Assembly (NCBI GenBank): GCA_977006965.1
Contig: OZ345372.1
Coordinates: 1,054,001-1,118,000 of the forward strand
Length of the DNA stretch: 64,000 nt
Reading direction: 5' to 3'
From: Phymatolithon calcareum
Lineage: Eukaryota > Rhodophyta > Florideophyceae > Hapalidiales
Numbering within the stretch: the first letter of the stretch is position 1; each line of letters starts with the position of its first letter. Below the pieces are notes generated by a model. The model was given only the letters and a program-made list of their open reading frames with translations. It was not told where the DNA came from and ran no database searches. Of the stretch, positions 62,262-64,000 are shown one piece after another. The position numbers and the translations under genes were made by a program.

Positions 62262-64000
62262 TCATTGTGGTGATGAAGCTAGAGGTTGAAGCGACTCTTC
62301 AAGCTCCAAGGCGTCTACTCTGGCATCTTCCGCCAACGATCTTCTTTTCTTGATGATACAGACGACCACGGCAATCAAAGCAATGAGAATAACAAGGGTG
62401 ATAACAACACCAGCGATGACGTATCCCAAATTCCCAACCACCTTGCTGATGGCGCACATTAGTTTCGTAGGCGTACCCGGCACGCAAGCACCGAGAGGTA
62501 TATCCCAGAAACAGTTTTCCGCCCCGAGTTTCGCGCAGTCATCGCACGTTTTCGCGACCACGCATTTCGCAACATTTGACTGCGCCACGGGTGGCACCGG
62601 TGTATGCTTATTCTTCTTCTTATTTAGTTGCGTCGGATGACGTCTTGGAAGCTTATGCTGCAGGTCTGGCTTCTTGACGGGGAGTGAAGAAATGTTCGAT
62701 TTCCTTTTGGGCTCACAATTGCCGCCGGATTCTGCAAATCCAATGCGTTCGTTGACACGATCGTAGATCGTGAGATATTTCTTCATCACTGTGTTTCCAA
62801 AAATGATATCCACGCCGCCGCTCATAGTGTCGAGCTCCATCAAACCCACGCACCAATAATCCGGGCCCTTGGACTTGTAATTAATCATGTATTCGTTCGC
62901 ATCAAGAGTGATATCGAAATTCTCCAGACGGAATACTAACGTTGGCAATTTCAGCCGATCCTCGTCTTGAATGCGCACACAATGCGCGGGTCGGAACCAG
63001 GTATGTGCATTACAGAGCTTCGGGATGCGGCAGTAATACGTTTGTAAGTGCTCAACGACCCTTCTAAAGGCGCGTTTTGAGAACACGATCAGAGTCGTCC
63101 CGGAATCAACAATGGCGCGGTTATAGGACGGAAGTTCCAGCTCGCGCGACCCTATTTGCAAGTTACCGAGCAGTTTCATGTTATAAAACGTCTTTGGGTG
63201 TGTCAGACGCATCGGCACCCATGAGATATTCGTGGTGGCAATTCTGGGGTCGTAAGCACCCAGCGTGATCTTTCCTCCGGTATCGGTCATGCAAATTGAA
63301 AACATATCCTTCAACTTGAGGTGATCTCTCGCAGACTCAAATGTCGGCTTAACACAGCTCGGATTACATCCCAATCTCGGATATGCCATGCCCATAATTC
63401 CGTCAACTTGATTGCGCTCAAAATCAGGGCTATCGCTCCGAATTCCGCCAAAGATCACGGGAAACTTAACGTCACCCCATTGTAACACATCACTAACCAG
63501 CACACCTTTCGCGCCGCTGCCGTCTCCAAAACTGAGGTGAAACGCGCACTTCGTGTCATCAGAATACGCGCAACATGCTTGTTTCGACGAGCATTTCCCG
63601 CATACATACGGCGAACAGCGGTTACTTTCGCATTCCGGATCCGAGCAATCAATGAGTCTCGCCTGTCCAGAGTCCGATTTGGCCATATCGTAACGCATGT
63701 CGCCCTTTTTGCAGTTGGTACATTCTTGCATGGGGACAGCCAATGTCGCGGAACCAGTGTCGATCTGCACCCGCACGGTCTGTCCGCCAAGCTTCACGCG
63801 GGCGTAATACTCTCCGACCGCGACTATTCCACCGTATAGTCGCACCTCATGGTAGCGGGCGGTCCATGCCCCTAGCGAGTCCTGCTCGTGCAGAGTGACG
63901 GCATCATGAAAGCCGCGCGTAGAGCCTGGTACAAGCGATCGCGCTTGACGCACCTCTAGCTGAAGTTCCCGGCAGTACGCACAGTGGAGAATAGCAGCTA
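62262..64000 (-). CDS. Membrane-anchored pepsin-family (A1) aspartic protease with PSI-like domain (5' end outside window)
   Basis: The frame is open to the right edge. The first visible residues (AAILHCAYCRELQLE) could be the end of a signal peptide. Catalytic motifs are VQIDTGSATLAVP (near 63760) and AIVDSGTTLIVF (near 63100). Between them lies a Cys-rich insert (ECTNCKKGD to CGKCSSKQACC) also seen in plant- and apicomplexan-type enzymes, and a flap-side FHLSFGDGSGAKG. After the protease fold come a basic linker, a short PSI-like Cys module (CVVAKTCDDCAKLGAENCFW), one transmembrane helix (YVIAGVVITLVILIALIAVV) and a KKRR-led cytosolic tail. Topology is therefore type I, with the protease lumenal or outside. 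No intron is visible in 1.7 kb. Confidence 0.92.
   Translation of the reverse strand, partial: AAILHCAYCRELQLEVRQARSLVPGSTRGFHDAVTLHEQDSLGAWTARYHEVRLYGGIVAVGEYYARVKLGGQTVRVQIDTGSATLAVPMQECTNCKKGDMRYDMAKSDSGQARLIDCSDPECESNRCSPYVCGKCSSKQACCAYSDDTKCAFHLSFGDGSGAKGVLVSDVLQWGDVKFPVIFGGIRSDSPDFERNQVDGIMGMAYPRLGCNPSCVKPTFESARDHLKLKDMFSICMTDTGGKITLGAYDPRIATTNISWVPMRLTHPKTFYNMKLLGNLQIGSRELELPSYNRAIVDSGTTLIVFSKRAFRRVVEHLQTYYCRIPKLCNAHTWFRPAHCVRIQDEDRLKLPTLVFRLENFDITLDANEYMINYKSKGPDYWCVGLMELDTMSGGVDIIFGNTVMKKYLTIYDRVNERIGFAESGGNCEPKRKSNISSLPVKKPDLQHKLPRRHPTQLNKKKNKHTPVPPVAQSNVAKCVVAKTCDDCAKLGAENCFWDIPLGACVPGTPTKLMCAISKVVGNLGYVIAGVVITLVILIALIAVVVCIIKKRRSLAEDARVDALELEESLQPLASSPQ

Overview
The window looks like nuclear DNA of a eukaryote, most plausibly a multicellular red alga or a related archaeplastid. 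Genes are intron-poor, and the few introns are short (91 and 141 nt). The eS25 ribosomal protein and the DJ-1/PfpI protein are of plant-like type, and Copia, pogo/Tigger, Mutator-like and Helitron relics are all present. The organism call is inference; nothing in the sequence names a species.

The left flank (1-13.7 kb) holds the 3' end of a Prp40-like FF-domain splicing factor. Facing it is a two-exon CENP-C/Mif2 kinetochore gene, followed by a two-exon eS25 gene. Beyond these lie a 551-bp inverted-repeat element, an internally deleted Helitron helicase relic, and a stretch of decayed, unrecognised minus-strand reading frames.

The centre (13.73-58.60 kb) is a tandem array of three paralogous segments, A, B and C (C is incomplete). 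Each carries a short shared module, then an NLR-type gene: N-terminal helical domain, NB-ARC NTPase, and a C-terminal array of nearly identical 43-residue WD40 repeats. The NLR is followed by a CRAL-TRIO (Sec14-like) gene, a broken acyl-CoA dehydrogenase and an unrecognised decayed locus. The WD40 arrays have 12, 24 and 17 units. Copy A has one premature stop, copy B has two 1-nt deletions, and copy C is an intact 1627-residue frame. Variation is concentrated in a few codons of each repeat, and repeats are homogenised within each paralog. This matches the architecture of the fungal HET-E/HNWD incompatibility NLRs.

The paralogs serve as empty-site controls for one another, so several transposon insertions can be mapped to the base: two TA-flanked pogo-type elements and a CAGGGG-ended element in A, a nested 7.5-kb Copia retrotransposon in B, and a MULE in C. 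The Copia leader contains about 107 copies of a G-rich octamer.

The right flank (58.6-64 kb) returns to ordinary genes: a small basic protein with a Cys-rich tail, a DJ-1/PfpI-family enzyme, and a membrane-anchored pepsin-family protease cut by the right edge.
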